NCBI RefSeq assembly: GCF_900115075.1
Contig: NZ_FOVG01000005.1
Span: 1 to 64,000 of the forward strand
Length of the DNA: 64,000 bases
Source of the DNA: Candidatus Pantoea varia
Lineage (GTDB): Bacteria > Pseudomonadota > Gammaproteobacteria > Enterobacterales > Enterobacteriaceae
Direction of reading: 5' to 3'
The notes under the pieces are model-generated. The model was not told the DNA's origin and ran no database searches. It saw only the letters and a list, made by a program, of their open reading frames with translations. The position numbers were made by a program, and so were the translations under genes. Positions 23,883 through 32,164 of the stretch are shown here, piece by piece. The stretch's first letter is position 1, and the number at the start of each line of letters is the position of its first letter.

Positions 23883-24809
23883 ATGATCGAACTCAAGCAC
23901 CTGCGGACGCTTCAGGCTCTGCGTAATACGGGATCGCTGGCGGCGGCGGCGGCCCAGCTTCATCAGACGCAATCGGCGTTGTCTCACCAGTTCAGCGATC
24001 TGGAGCAGCGGCTGGGATTCCGCCTGTTCGTGCGTAAAAGTCAGCCTCTGCGTTTTACGCCGCAGGGCGATATTCTGCTGCAGCTGGCAGAGCAGGTGCT
24101 GCCGCAGATTCAGCAGGCTTTGCAGGCCTGCCATGAACCCCATCAGACCACGTTGCGGGTAGCGATTGAGTGTCATAGCTGCATTCAGTGGCTGACCCCC
24201 GCGCTGGATAAATTCCGTCAGAGCTGGCCGCAGGTGGTGATGGATTTCAAATCGGGCGTGACCTTTGATCCCCAACCCGCCCTGCAACAGGGTGAGCTGG
24301 ATGTGGTGCTGACCTCCGATATTCTGGCGCGCTCGGGCCTGTTCTACTCACCGATGTTTGATTATGAAGTCCGGCTGGTGCTGGCGACGGATCACCCGCT
24401 GGCGCAGGTTGAGCAGATCTCGCCGGAAGATTTAGCCGATGAAGTGTTGATGATCTATCCGGTGCAGCGTCAGCGTCTGGATATCTGGCGTCACTTCCTG
24501 CAGCCCGCAGGCGTCAGTCCGGCTCTGAAAAGTGTGGATAATACCCTGCTGATGATTCAGATGGTGTCGGCGCGGATGGGGATTGCCGCACTGCCGCACT
24601 GGGTGGTGGAGAGTTTTGAGAAGCAGGGTCTGGTGGTCACCCGCACGCTGGGCGATGGGCTCTGGAGCCGTCTTTATGCCGCCGTGCGCGAAGGGGAGCA
24701 GCGTCAGCCGGTGCTGGAAGCCTTTATCCGCTTTGCCCGTCAGCATGCCTGTGAGCATCTGCCGTTTGTGCGCGACGCCGCGCTGCCTGGTGCGGTGTTA
24801 CAGCGGTAA
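23883..24809 (+). CDS. metR: LysR-type transcriptional activator MetR
   Basis: Homocysteine-responsive regulator that activates metE and other methionine genes and represses itself. The 308-residue protein (E. coli 317) has an N-terminal winged helix-turn-helix ([19 protein letters not shown], then [20 protein letters not shown]) and a LysR effector domain from about residue 90. Divergent from metE. Confidence 0.96.
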   Translation: MIELKHLRTLQALRNTGSLAAAAAQLHQTQSALSHQFSDLEQRLGFRLFVRKSQPLRFTPQGDILLQLAEQVLPQIQQALQACHEPHQTTLRVAIECHSCIQWLTPALDKFRQSWPQVVMDFKSGVTFDPQPALQQGELDVVLTSDILARSGLFYSPMFDYEVRLVLATDHPLAQVEQISPEDLADEVLMIYPVQRQRLDIWRHFLQPAGVSPALKSVDNTLLMIQMVSARMGIAALPHWVVESFEKQGLVVTRTLGDGLWSRLYAAVREGEQRQPVLEAFIRFARQHACEHLPFVRDAALPGAVLQR

Positions 24810-24850
24810 GTCAGCAGGCACAAACCTGCGCGAGCACGGGCAAAATCCCC

Positions 24851-24856
24851 TATAAT
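24851..24856 (+). promoter_or_regulatory. Probable -10 box of the yehS-like gene
   Basis: TATAAT followed by GCGCAGCC, 37 bp before the ATG at 24893. No good -35 box is seen at the usual distance, so only the -10 element is proposed. Confidence 0.45.
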
Positions 24857-24892
24857 GCGCAGCCTGTCGACTGACCATGAGAAGATCTCACC

Positions 24893-25375
24893 ATGACTAA
24901 CAATGATATTCTGCGCAGCGTGCGCTACATGCTCAATCTGAGCGATGCCAAAATGGTGGAGATTTTTGCGCTGGCGCAATGTGACGTGCCGGTAGCGGAT
25001 ATTCAGGCGTGGCTTAAAAAAGATGACGATGCCGCATTCCGTCCCTGCCCCGATGTGCTGATGGGTTATTTCCTGAATGGCCTGATCTTCTACCGTCGTG
25101 GCAAAAGCGAAGATGCACCCGCGCCGTCGATTGAGCGCAGGATGACGAACAACATCTTCATGAGAAAACTGCGCATCGCTTTTGATCTGAAAACCACCGA
25201 CATCCCAGATGTCCTGAAGCGCGTGAATTTTACCGTTTCACAGGCTGAGATTGGCGCGATTTTCCGCAAGCCTGATCATAAAAACTACCGCGAGTGTGGC
25301 GACCAGATTCTGCGTAACTTCCTGAAAGGGCTGGCGATGATTCAGCGCCCAGCGCAGCCCACCAAACCGCAATAA
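24893..25375 (+). CDS. DUF1456 family protein, YehS-like
   Basis: A 160-residue soluble protein made of two copies of one unit of about 65 residues. The first runs NNDILRSVRYML ... FLNGLI and the second NNIFMRKLRIAF ... FLKGLA, each with an R-x-C-x-D or Y-R-E-C-G-D turn. This matches E. coli YehS, whose function is not established; in E. coli the gene is elsewhere. It follows metR on the same strand with its own probable -10 box, and a weak hairpin terminator follows. Confidence 0.88.
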   Translation: MTNNDILRSVRYMLNLSDAKMVEIFALAQCDVPVADIQAWLKKDDDAAFRPCPDVLMGYFLNGLIFYRRGKSEDAPAPSIERRMTNNIFMRKLRIAFDLKTTDIPDVLKRVNFTVSQAEIGAIFRKPDHKNYRECGDQILRNFLKGLAMIQRPAQPTKPQ

Positions 25376-25389
25376 CTTCACTCTTTCAG

Positions 25390-25415
25390 CCGATTGCGAC
25401 CAGCCAGTCGGTTTT
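25390..25415 (+). terminator. Weak terminator after the yehS-like gene
   Basis: Stem CCGATTG / CAGTCGG (one G-T pair) with an 8-base loop, followed by TTTTCT. Confidence 0.45.
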
Positions 25416-25482
25416 CTATTCCCTTCGCTTTTAGTTGGATTACTATATATTTAGCGCCGCTGCCCACTTTATCATGAGCGGA

Positions 25483-25518
25483 GGTTATGCGCGTTCTGTA
25501 TACAGGTAGCGCATAACC
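25483..25518. promoter_or_regulatory. Palindrome upstream of the microcin-like gene
   Basis: A perfect 10-bp inverted repeat, GGTTATGCGC (25483-25492) and GCGCATAACC (25509-25518), encloses a second perfect 10-bp palindrome, CTGTATACAG (25496-25505). It ends 33 bp before the start codon. It could be a repressor operator or a 5'-UTR hairpin; the sequence does not decide between these. Confidence 0.6.
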
Positions 25519-25551
25519 CAGGTAACCGTTGAATGATAACAAGGAGAAAGT

Positions 25552-25803
25552 ATGCGTGAATTGAGTCAAAATGAAATCGGACATGTTTCCGGTGCAAGCA
25601 ACACAGGCTGGGGTTCGATTTCATGGGCAGCGCAGTTAACTTCTGCCAATACCGGTGCGTGGACAGCGCATTTTACTTCCGCTAATACCGTTGCGGGCAC
25701 AGCACAGTTAACTTCCGTGAATAAAAGTTTCCCGGTGGTTAATGAAATTTTTAAGGTTATTAACAACCTGTTTGGGATAAACATACCCTCTCTGACCCTG
25801 TAA
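25552..25803 (+). CDS. Microcin/bacteriocin-like precursor peptide with double-glycine-type leader
   Basis: An 83-residue peptide with AAGGAG ideally placed before the ATG. The first 15 residues, MRELSQNEIGHVSGA, fit the leader of class II microcins (compare microcin L, MREITLNEMNNVSGA, and microcin V). ABC exporters with peptidase domains cut such leaders after GG or GA. The predicted mature 68 residues have no Cys. They contain three tandem 12-residue units (25-60) with core (Q/H)(L/F)TS(A/V)N, then a hydrophobic C-terminal helix-like segment (NEIFKVINNLFGINIP). The gene is A/T-richer than its neighbours. No exporter or immunity gene is adjacent, so killing activity is not shown; a signalling or orphan peptide is possible. 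Confidence 0.7.
   Translation: MRELSQNEIGHVSGASNTGWGSISWAAQLTSANTGAWTAHFTSANTVAGTAQLTSVNKSFPVVNEIFKVINNLFGINIPSLTL
25624..25731 (+). repeat. Three in-frame 36-bp tandem repeats in the microcin-like gene
   Basis: Units 25624-25659, 25660-25695 and 25696-25731 encode WAAQLTSANTGA, WTAHFTSANTVA and GTAQLTSVNKSF. Divergence at both base and residue level indicates an old internal duplication rather than recent slippage. Confidence 0.85.
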
Positions 25804-25811
25804 TAACCTGA

Positions 25812-25837
25812 TGGGGTACAGCTGTACCCCACTCTTT
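25812..25837 (+). terminator. Palindromic terminator of the microcin-like gene
   Basis: TGGGGTACAGCTGTACCCCA is a perfect 20-bp palindrome 9 bp after the stop codon, followed by CTCTTT. The fold needs a small loop at the centre. It probably terminates this gene and bounds it as an independent unit. Confidence 0.6.
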
Positions 25838-25873
25838 AGCGGGTAAAACCTCCACTATTTTGCCCGCGAGTCC

Positions 25874-26728
25874 CTATTTTTTACCCACCACCCACCGCTT
25901 ATGCACCCACAGCGAGGCGAGGATCACCAGCGCGCCCGCAATAAAGCTCGGCCAGTGCGGTTTCTCCTGCCAGATAGCCAGATTCACCAGCAATCCGGCG
26001 GGAACGTGCATGTTATTCATAATGCCCAGCGTACCGGCATCGACCTGCGTCGCACCGTAATTCCACATAAAATAGCCGAGACCGGAAGCGGCGACGCCCA
26101 GCCAGACCAGAATGCCCCACTGCAATGAAGTCGTCGGCAACTTCTGCGGATTGCCCCAGGCACACCAGGCGATCACCGCAATTAACACCGCACCCAGATA
26201 GAACCAGGAGAAGGCAGTGTGCTGCGGCATGGGTCGGGTCTCCTGCAGACGCTTATAACCCACCATTCCCGCCGCAAAGCAGATGTTTGCCAGTTGCACT
26301 AACAGCAGACCAAACCAGAAATGATCGCTGACTTTGTCATAGCGAATAATGGCCGCGCCTGCCACCGCCAGCAGCGCACTAAAGATATAGCCGATGCGCA
26401 GTGGACGACGGCTGATCAGATCGTAAATCAGCGTCACATAAAGCGGCGTCATCACCGTAAAGAGCAGGAATTCCGACACGCTAAGGTAGAGATAGGCTTC
26501 AAAACTCAGCAGATACATCACCCCCAGCTGGAGCATCCCGACCAGCATGTAAAGCAACAGCGTTGAAGGGCGATGACCACGCCAGCGCAGGAAAGGTAAA
26601 AATACCAGCGCAGCCAGCGCCAGTCGCATCAGTACCGAGAACCAGCTATCCACCTGCCCGGCAAGGTATTCGCCGATCAGACTGAACGAGAAGGCCCACA
26701 GAATGGTGGTAATAATCAATAAAAACAC
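25874..26728 (-). CDS. yigM: EamA-family biotin transporter YigM/BioP
   Basis: Inner-membrane transporter of the drug/metabolite transporter superfamily; the E. coli homologue takes up biotin. The 284-residue protein has about ten hydrophobic segments in two EamA halves. It is clearly E. coli YigM-like from LLIITTILWAFSFS to IMNNMHVPAGLLVNLAIW and the C-terminal LVILASLWVHKRWV. The start codon is GTG. In E. coli it also lies beside metR; here two extra genes separate them. Confidence 0.92.
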   Translation of the reverse strand: MFLLIITTILWAFSFSLIGEYLAGQVDSWFSVLMRLALAALVFLPFLRWRGHRPSTLLLYMLVGMLQLGVMYLLSFEAYLYLSVSEFLLFTVMTPLYVTLIYDLISRRPLRIGYIFSALLAVAGAAIIRYDKVSDHFWFGLLLVQLANICFAAGMVGYKRLQETRPMPQHTAFSWFYLGAVLIAVIAWCAWGNPQKLPTTSLQWGILVWLGVAASGLGYFMWNYGATQVDAGTLGIMNNMHVPAGLLVNLAIWQEKPHWPSFIAGALVILASLWVHKRWVVGKK

Positions 26729-26897
26729 GGCAACGACCCCGAAATTAACAGGCCGTCAGTGTAAACAATGTGCTGCAATAAGGCTGTGAAATCGGGTTGA
26801 CATCTGGTTACAAACCAGGCGATCAGAATACCCATCGTAAAAGGGCTTTCGCCTCCTGACACAACTGTCTGCAGAAAGATCTTTCAGCCAGATAAAA

Positions 26898-26908
26898 TGC
26901 GCGAAATG
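26898..26908. promoter_or_regulatory. Candidate GlpR-type operator element, upstream copy
   Basis: TGCGCGAAATG, identical to 27003-27013 and exactly 105 bp from it (about ten helical turns). Similar TGCGCGAAAT sequences occur, from memory, in GlpR operators of E. coli glp genes. GlpR identity is inferred. Confidence 0.45.
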
Positions 26909-26958
26909 ATCCATCAGATGATCACTTCCGCTCTAAAATGTAATAAAAGTGTAACAAA

Positions 26959-26974
26959 TGTGTCATTCATCACA
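26959..26974. promoter_or_regulatory. CRP site upstream of glpT
   Basis: TGTGTCATTCATCACA matches TGTGA-N6-TCACA at nine of ten positions. It lies between the two TGCGCGAAATG elements. CRP activation of glpT is known in E. coli. The rest of the 374-bp region 26729-27102 shows no gene. Confidence 0.7.
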
Positions 26975-27002
26975 GTAACGTTGCGCAACTAACACTATTC
27001 TT

Positions 27003-27013
27003 TGCGCGAAATG
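27003..27013. promoter_or_regulatory. Candidate GlpR-type operator element, proximal copy
   Basis: TGCGCGAAATG followed by GAACAT, so that the reverse strand reads ATGTTCCATTTCGCGCA, similar to the GlpR half-site ATGTTCG. It lies about 90 bp before the glpT ATG. Confidence 0.5.
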
Positions 27014-27102
27014 GAACATTCTGCGCCCATTTTATCCTGCTCTTTACCTGCCCCAACCTACTGGGAATTAAAAACCATAATGTGCCCTGGAGGGCCTCAC
27101 TG

Positions 27103-28443
27103 ATGCTGAGCATTTTTAAACCTGCACCACGTCAGCCGCAGGTGGCGGAGGATCACGTTGATCCGCTCTACCGTCGTCTGCGCTGGCAAATTTTCATCGG
27201 GATCTTCTTTGGTTACGCCGCCTACTATCTGGTCAGAAAAAACTTCGCACTCGCCATGCCCTACCTAGTAGAGCAGGGTTTTTCACGTGGTGATCTCGGT
27301 TTTGCTTTATCCGGCATATCCATCGCCTACGGCTTTTCAAAATTCATCATGGGATCGGTCTCTGACCGCTCTAATCCACGCGTCTTCTTACCGGCCGGCC
27401 TGATTCTGGCCGCGACAGTGATGCTGATCATGGGATTCGTTCCCTGGGCGACCTCCAGCATCATGGTGATGTTCGTGCTGCTGTTTGTCTGCGGCTGGTT
27501 CCAGGGCATGGGCTGGCCACCTTGTGGTCGCACCATGGTTCACTGGTGGTCGCAGAAGGAACGCGGCAGGATCGTCTCGGTCTGGAACTGTGCGCATAAC
27601 GTGGGCGGCGGTATTCCGCCTCTGCTGTTCCTGCTCGGCATGGCGTGGTTCAACGACTGGAAAGCGGCACTCTACATGCCCGCGTTTGGTGCGATTGCCA
27701 TTGCGATTCTGGCCTTTGCGCTGATGCGCGATACCCCACAATCCTGCGGTCTGCCGCCGATTGAAGAGTATAAAAACGACTATCCGCCCGACTACGATGC
27801 CAGCCACGAAGAAGAGCTGACGGCAAAACAGATCTTCATGAAGTATGTATTGCCGAACAAACTGCTGTGGTACATCGCGCTGGCTAACGTGTTTGTCTAT
27901 CTGTTGCGCTACGGCATCCTCGACTGGTCGCCGACCTATCTCAGAGAGGTCAAACACTTCACGCTGGATAAATCGTCGTGGGCCTACTTCCTGTATGAAT
28001 ATGCGGGGATTCCGGGAACGCTGCTGTGTGGCTGGATGTCGGACAAAGTGTTCCGCGGTAATCGCGGGGCGACCGGGGTATTCTTTATGACGCTGGTGAC
28101 CATCGCGACTGTGATTTACTGGCTCAACCCGGCGGGTAATCCTGGCGTCGACATGGCCTGCATGATCGTGATTGGCTTCCTGATCTATGGTCCGGTGATG
28201 CTGATTGGTCTGCACGCGCTGGAACTGGCACCGAAAAAAGCGGCGGGAACGGCGGCGGGCTTCACGGGCCTGTTCGGCTACCTCGGTGGATCGGTGGCGG
28301 CCAGCGCCATTGTTGGTTACACCGTCGATTACTTCGGCTGGGACGGCGGCTTCATGGTGATGATTGCGGGCTGTGTGCTGGCGGTTATCCTGTTGTTACT
28401 GACTATGGTGAGCGAACACAAACACAAAAAGACCCTCGCCTGA
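27103..28443 (+). CDS. glpT: Glycerol-3-phosphate:phosphate antiporter GlpT
   Basis: Major-facilitator inner-membrane antiporter that imports glycerol-3-phosphate in exchange for phosphate and also admits fosfomycin. The start at MLSIFKPAP has GGAGG nine bases upstream and gives 446 residues (E. coli 452). Substrate-binding residues known from E. coli are kept: R45 (YYLVRKNF), His in [10 protein letters not shown] and Arg in [11 protein letters not shown]. Unlike E. coli it stands between yigM and yigL, without glpQ or glpA beside it. Confidence 0.96.
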   Translation: MLSIFKPAPRQPQVAEDHVDPLYRRLRWQIFIGIFFGYAAYYLVRKNFALAMPYLVEQGFSRGDLGFALSGISIAYGFSKFIMGSVSDRSNPRVFLPAGLILAATVMLIMGFVPWATSSIMVMFVLLFVCGWFQGMGWPPCGRTMVHWWSQKERGRIVSVWNCAHNVGGGIPPLLFLLGMAWFNDWKAALYMPAFGAIAIAILAFALMRDTPQSCGLPPIEEYKNDYPPDYDASHEEELTAKQIFMKYVLPNKLLWYIALANVFVYLLRYGILDWSPTYLREVKHFTLDKSSWAYFLYEYAGIPGTLLCGWMSDKVFRGNRGATGVFFMTLVTIATVIYWLNPAGNPGVDMACMIVIGFLIYGPVMLIGLHALELAPKKAAGTAAGFTGLFGYLGGSVAASAIVGYTVDYFGWDGGFMVMIAGCVLAVILLLLTMVSEHKHKKTLA

Positions 28444-28454
28444 CGGCCATAAAA

Positions 28455-28479
28455 AAAGGGCCGGATAACCGGCCCTTTT
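28455..28479. terminator. Bidirectional terminator between glpT and yigL
   Basis: Stem AAAGGGCCGG / CCGGCCCTTT with a four-base loop, an A-run on the left and TTTT on the right. It serves the convergent glpT and yigL genes. Confidence 0.88.
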
Positions 28480-28492
28480 ACAGGCTGAAGTC

Positions 28493-29293
28493 TTAAGCCA
28501 GATAGAGCGTGTGCAGCGTCTGCGGCACCGCATCATCAGCATTCGAACCAATCACATCCAGCGCCGGCAGCGTATCTTTCAACCGCTGATGGGCGTTCTG
28601 CATGATATAGCCCTTACCCGCCATGCTCAGCATCTCCACGTCATTCATGCCGTCGCCAAAAGCGATACAGCTTTTCAGCGTGTGGCCCAGCGTCTTCGCG
28701 ACCGCTTCCAGCGCATGCCCTTTCGACACGCCGCCCGCCATCACTTCCAGACAGGTCGGCAGTGAGAAACTGACGTTAACCCGATCGCCCCAGCGTGCTT
28801 CAATCGCCTGCTCCATCGGGATCAGATGTTCGGGATCTTCGCAGGTGAAGAAGACCTTGCTGATGTTATCGGTTGGCAGCAGGCCTGGCTCATAGACCTG
28901 ATAGTTGAAGACTGACTCGCGGAAATAGTCCTGTTCAGCCGGGCTTGAACGGCTGACAAACCACTCATCGTCGCGGTAAACGTGCGTCAGAATATCGCTG
29001 TGATGATATTGCAGGCCAAAGAGATCGCTGGCGATATCCTCGTCCAGATTATGACTGAACACCAGTTCGCCCTCTGCGTTGTGCACGCGTGCGCCGTTTG
29101 AGGTGATCATATAGGCCGGAATCGCCAGGCTGTCGCGCATCTGTCCGACATCGATATGATGACGGCCGGTGGCAAAAACGAAGTGAATATCCTTCGCGAC
29201 CAGCTGCTGCAGCGTTTCACGCGCAAAAGGGGTCAGACGATGTTCGGGGGAAAGCAGCGTGCCATCCAGATCGGATGCAACGATGTGATACAT
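28493..29293 (-). CDS. yigL: HAD-superfamily sugar/pyridoxal phosphatase YigL
   Basis: Cytosolic HAD type IIB phosphatase; E. coli YigL acts on sugar phosphates and pyridoxal phosphate. The start at MYHIVASDLDGTLL gives 266 residues, the E. coli length. Motif I is DLDGTLL (residues 8-14), motif II is near ATGRHH, and motif IV is FGDGMNDVEML. It follows pldB by 52 bp on the same strand. Confidence 0.94.
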   Translation of the reverse strand: MYHIVASDLDGTLLSPEHRLTPFARETLQQLVAKDIHFVFATGRHHIDVGQMRDSLAIPAYMITSNGARVHNAEGELVFSHNLDEDIASDLFGLQYHHSDILTHVYRDDEWFVSRSSPAEQDYFRESVFNYQVYEPGLLPTDNISKVFFTCEDPEHLIPMEQAIEARWGDRVNVSFSLPTCLEVMAGGVSKGHALEAVAKTLGHTLKSCIAFGDGMNDVEMLSMAGKGYIMQNAHQRLKDTLPALDVIGSNADDAVPQTLHTLYLA

Positions 29294-29345
29294 GAAAACC
29301 TCGGGTATCTGGTTCTGCCGGTTTAAACCGGTCGGATAAATAACG

Positions 29346-30338
29346 TCAGTGGTGCGATGAAAAGAAGTCGACCACTGCATTGAGTGCTTCGGCGCGCATC
29401 TCATCCTTTTCAAACAGAATTTCATGACGCGCACCCTCGATCACCCGTGGCTTATTGCCCTCACACGGATGACCCGCCGCCGCCATCGCGGCACAAAACA
29501 GGTCCTGCGAACGATTGTCGACCACCCGATCATCGCTGGCCTGTAACAGCAGCAGTGGCGTGGTGATCTTATCGACCTGACTGATGATGTTGCGACCCGC
29601 ATGGATGCCTTCACGCACCCAGTGATAGGTTGGCCCGCCGACGCGAATCGCCGGATCGTCCGCATAAAAACGCAGGTTTCGCCGGTAACGCTCGGTGCTG
29701 TGCGTCAGCCGGTTAATGCCAAACGGATGTGCGCGCCAGCGTCCGGTGCCCAGCGCATAGCCATCGCGCATAGCCGGACGTTTCTCCGCCCAGTCCAGGA
29801 TGCGGTGGGCCAGAAATGAGGGCAGCGGCAAGGCGATGCCAAACATCGGTGCCACCAGCGCGACCGCATGAAACGCCTGCGGCTGACGCGCCAGGAACAG
29901 CGTTAAGATTGCGCCACCCATTGAGTGAGCCAGCGCATAGCGCTGCTGGTAATGGCCGCTGACGATCTCTTTCAGATAGAGCGTTTCAAGATCGTCAACA
30001 TAATGGGTAAATTCCGCCACATGACCCCGGTGTGAATCTTCCAGCAGGCGATCGGAACGCCCCTGACCGCGATGGTCCAGAATCACAACATCAAATCCGC
30101 AGTGAAACAGATCGTACGCCAGCTCAGGATATTTTATGTAACTCTCGATGCGTCCCGGCACAATCAGGATCACACGCTTGTGTTGCGGCGATGTGAAGCG
30201 GACATAGCGCAGCGTCAGATTACCCACGCCGGTAAACTCAAGCTCTTCACGACTGTGCCAGAAATCGAGCAGCGGCCCGGTGGCGAAGGCAGCAAAGGCT
30301 TTTTCTCGTCGCAGCCAACTGGCTTTATGTTGATTCAT
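29346..30338 (-). CDS. pldB: Lysophospholipase L2
   Basis: Hydrolyses lysophospholipids at the inner membrane. The start at MNQHKASWLRREKAF follows AGGAGG and gives 330 residues (E. coli 340). Alpha/beta-hydrolase elements: oxyanion region VPGRIESYIKYPELAYDLF, DHRGQGRSDR, nucleophile Ser in LAHSMGGA, Asp in SDDRVVDN and His in GARHEIL. Divergent from rhtB; upstream partner of yigL. Confidence 0.94.
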   Translation of the reverse strand: MNQHKASWLRREKAFAAFATGPLLDFWHSREELEFTGVGNLTLRYVRFTSPQHKRVILIVPGRIESYIKYPELAYDLFHCGFDVVILDHRGQGRSDRLLEDSHRGHVAEFTHYVDDLETLYLKEIVSGHYQQRYALAHSMGGAILTLFLARQPQAFHAVALVAPMFGIALPLPSFLAHRILDWAEKRPAMRDGYALGTGRWRAHPFGINRLTHSTERYRRNLRFYADDPAIRVGGPTYHWVREGIHAGRNIISQVDKITTPLLLLQASDDRVVDNRSQDLFCAAMAAAGHPCEGNKPRVIEGARHEILFEKDEMRAEALNAVVDFFSSHH

Positions 30339-30450
30339 TCGCCCTCCTGATGACCGGATACAGAGTCCTGAATGCGCTGCGCAGGCCATAGCGCCGCGCT
30401 TATTTCTGGCGTATTGTGTCACAATTCCGCTACTAAAGAGAGCCTGACCC

Positions 30451-31074
30451 ATGACCATCGAATGGTGGCTGACCTATCTGCTTACCACCACAATCCTGAG
30501 CCTGTCGCCCGGTTCCGGCGCAATCAACACCATGAGTACCGGTATCAGCCACGGCTATCGCGGCACGGTGGCCTCGATCTCCGGTTTGCAGGTCGGTCTG
30601 GCGCTGCACATCGTGCTGGTCGGCATCGGTCTGGGCGCGCTGTTTTCTCAGTCGCTACTGGCGTTTGAAATTCTGAAATGGGCCGGTGCAGCCTATCTGG
30701 TCTGGCTGGGTATTCAGCAGTGGCGATCAGCGGGCGGCATCGATCTGGATGCGGTCGCCAAAGCGATGCCGCGTCGTCGCCTGTTCAAACGCGCCGTGCT
30801 GGTTAACCTGACCAATCCGAAAAGTATCGTCTTTCTGGCTGCCCTGTTCCCGCAGTTTATCCAGCCACATCAGCCGCTGTTTATGCAGTATCTGGTGCTG
30901 GGCGTGACCACCGTGGTGGTCGATATCATCGTGATGATTGGCTACGCCACGCTGGCCACACGCATTGCTGGCTGGATTAAAGGGCCAAAACAGATGAAGT
31001 TGATGAACCGCATTTTCGGCGGGCTGTTTATGGCCGTTGGCGCACTGCTGGCCAGCGCCAGAAAAATCGCGTAA
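30451..31074 (+). CDS. rhtB: Homoserine/homoserine lactone efflux protein RhtB
   Basis: LysE-family inner-membrane exporter. The 207-residue protein has five or six hydrophobic helices, the family signature [13 protein letters not shown] near the N-terminus and [18 protein letters not shown] in the middle. Length and sequence match E. coli RhtB (206). It is transcribed toward the DUF1460 lipoprotein gene, which separates it from rhtC. Confidence 0.95.
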   Translation: MTIEWWLTYLLTTTILSLSPGSGAINTMSTGISHGYRGTVASISGLQVGLALHIVLVGIGLGALFSQSLLAFEILKWAGAAYLVWLGIQQWRSAGGIDLDAVAKAMPRRRLFKRAVLVNLTNPKSIVFLAALFPQFIQPHQPLFMQYLVLGVTTVVVDIIVMIGYATLATRIAGWIKGPKQMKLMNRIFGGLFMAVGALLASARKIA

Positions 31075-31081
31075 GACCTTA

Positions 31082-31107
31082 CGCGCCGACACACTGAGGT
31101 CGGCGCG
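31082..31107. terminator. GC-rich hairpin between rhtB and the lipoprotein gene
   Basis: Perfect nine-base stem CGCGCCGAC / GTCGGCGCG with an 8-base loop, 8 bp after the rhtB stop. There is no T-run, so termination is probable but not certain. Confidence 0.5.
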
Positions 31108-31143
31108 AACCCTTCCTGTTTAATCCCTTCTTCCCTGGCGCCG

Positions 31144-31953
31144 TTACGGCGCGGTCAGTGGCACCGCACGTAACACAACGATGCCCGGTTTAGACCGCAT
31201 ATATTCCCTGAATGGCGCATCGACAACTTTGCGATTAGCGGCCAGCGAAGAGGCATTCCTGAACCACAACCGGCCATCATGCCGGACGGCAATCCCGGCA
31301 TGTGAGACATCCAGCCCCTGGGTGGGGGTGTAAACCCCAATGTAATCGCCGGTCTGGATCTGCTTCAGCACCTGTACGGTGATCGCGCGGGCCGGAATGT
31401 AAGTGATGCGGCGAGGAATCACACCCAGACCGGGCAGCCTCTCTTTTCCGCCGGTCTGACGATTCAGTTGCTTCACCACCGTCACCGCATCCGGGCTGAG
31501 TGTGCGGGTTATGTCATCGGCATTGCGCGGACTCTCAGCAAACCAGTCGGTAAAAAAGTGCCGACGTTTCAGGTAGCTGACTTCACCGCCAGCGTAGCGG
31601 GTCTGAATCAGGCTAGCTTCAAAGCTGGCGCGGTCGTGGCTGCGGCTCAGCGCCTGGACGTAATCAAGCAGCGTGAAGCAATCCACACCATTGAAATTGA
31701 TCACCAGTGCCTCTGGCGTATCGGGCGAGCCAATCAGCGTATCCGCCTGGTAGGGCGTACCGAGAAAAGTGGCTGAGATCTGGCTAATCCTGTCACCCTG
31801 CAGTTGCTCTGACGCCGGAGGTATCTGCGCAAGGATAGCCGGGACACTATCCCCTTTAGCCGGATCAGGGGCGCGGTAATGGGCAGCATCAGGCGAGGCG
31901 CAGGCGCTGAGGCAGACCGTGATTAACAGCAGTAACAGAGGTTTTACTCTCAT
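31144..31953 (-). CDS. DUF1460 family lipoprotein (cysteine-peptidase/amidase-like)
   Basis: A 269-residue predicted lipoprotein with a short signal peptide and lipobox LSAC (Cys18). The chosen ATG is the third of three tandem ATGs and lies six bases after GGAG; the other two are possible. The mature part matches DUF1460 (PF07313), whose members adopt an NlpC/P60-like fold. Candidate catalytic residues are Cys in FNGVDCFTLLDY and His in DVSHAGIAV. A peptidoglycan-amidase role in the periplasm is inferred from the family. It sits between rhtB and rhtC, which are close together in E. coli. Confidence 0.82.
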   Translation of the reverse strand: MRVKPLLLLLITVCLSACASPDAAHYRAPDPAKGDSVPAILAQIPPASEQLQGDRISQISATFLGTPYQADTLIGSPDTPEALVINFNGVDCFTLLDYVQALSRSHDRASFEASLIQTRYAGGEVSYLKRRHFFTDWFAESPRNADDITRTLSPDAVTVVKQLNRQTGGKERLPGLGVIPRRITYIPARAITVQVLKQIQTGDYIGVYTPTQGLDVSHAGIAVRHDGRLWFRNASSLAANRKVVDAPFREYMRSKPGIVVLRAVPLTAP

Positions 31954-32164
31954 CATCATCTCCATGAAAAAATAGTCCGTCGCAACGACCATACCGGAGG
32001 TGATGGTTTCATTGATTAACGAATGGTGACTATTTATCTGTGGTGGCAGCAGAGAGGCATCAGCAGGCACAGTTTGTGACAGCCGTCACACAGGTGAAGT
32101 TCAGAGGAGGCGACAGGAGATGAAATTACTGCCGGATGCGCAGCGCGCTATCCGGCATAAGGGC

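Noticed and set aside
25496..25505. CTGTATACAG as a LexA box
   Set aside because: LexA sites are CTG-N10-CAG; here only four bases separate CTG and CAG, so the geometry is wrong.
25624..25731. 36-bp repeat spacing suggestive of a CRISPR array
   Set aside because: The units are directly adjacent without spacers, are diverged, and are in frame inside a coding sequence.
27388..28215. 275-codon open frame on the minus strand
   Set aside because: It lies wholly within glpT on the other strand, is rich in His, Arg and Gln as antisense frames of membrane proteins are, and has no ribosome site or homology I recognise.
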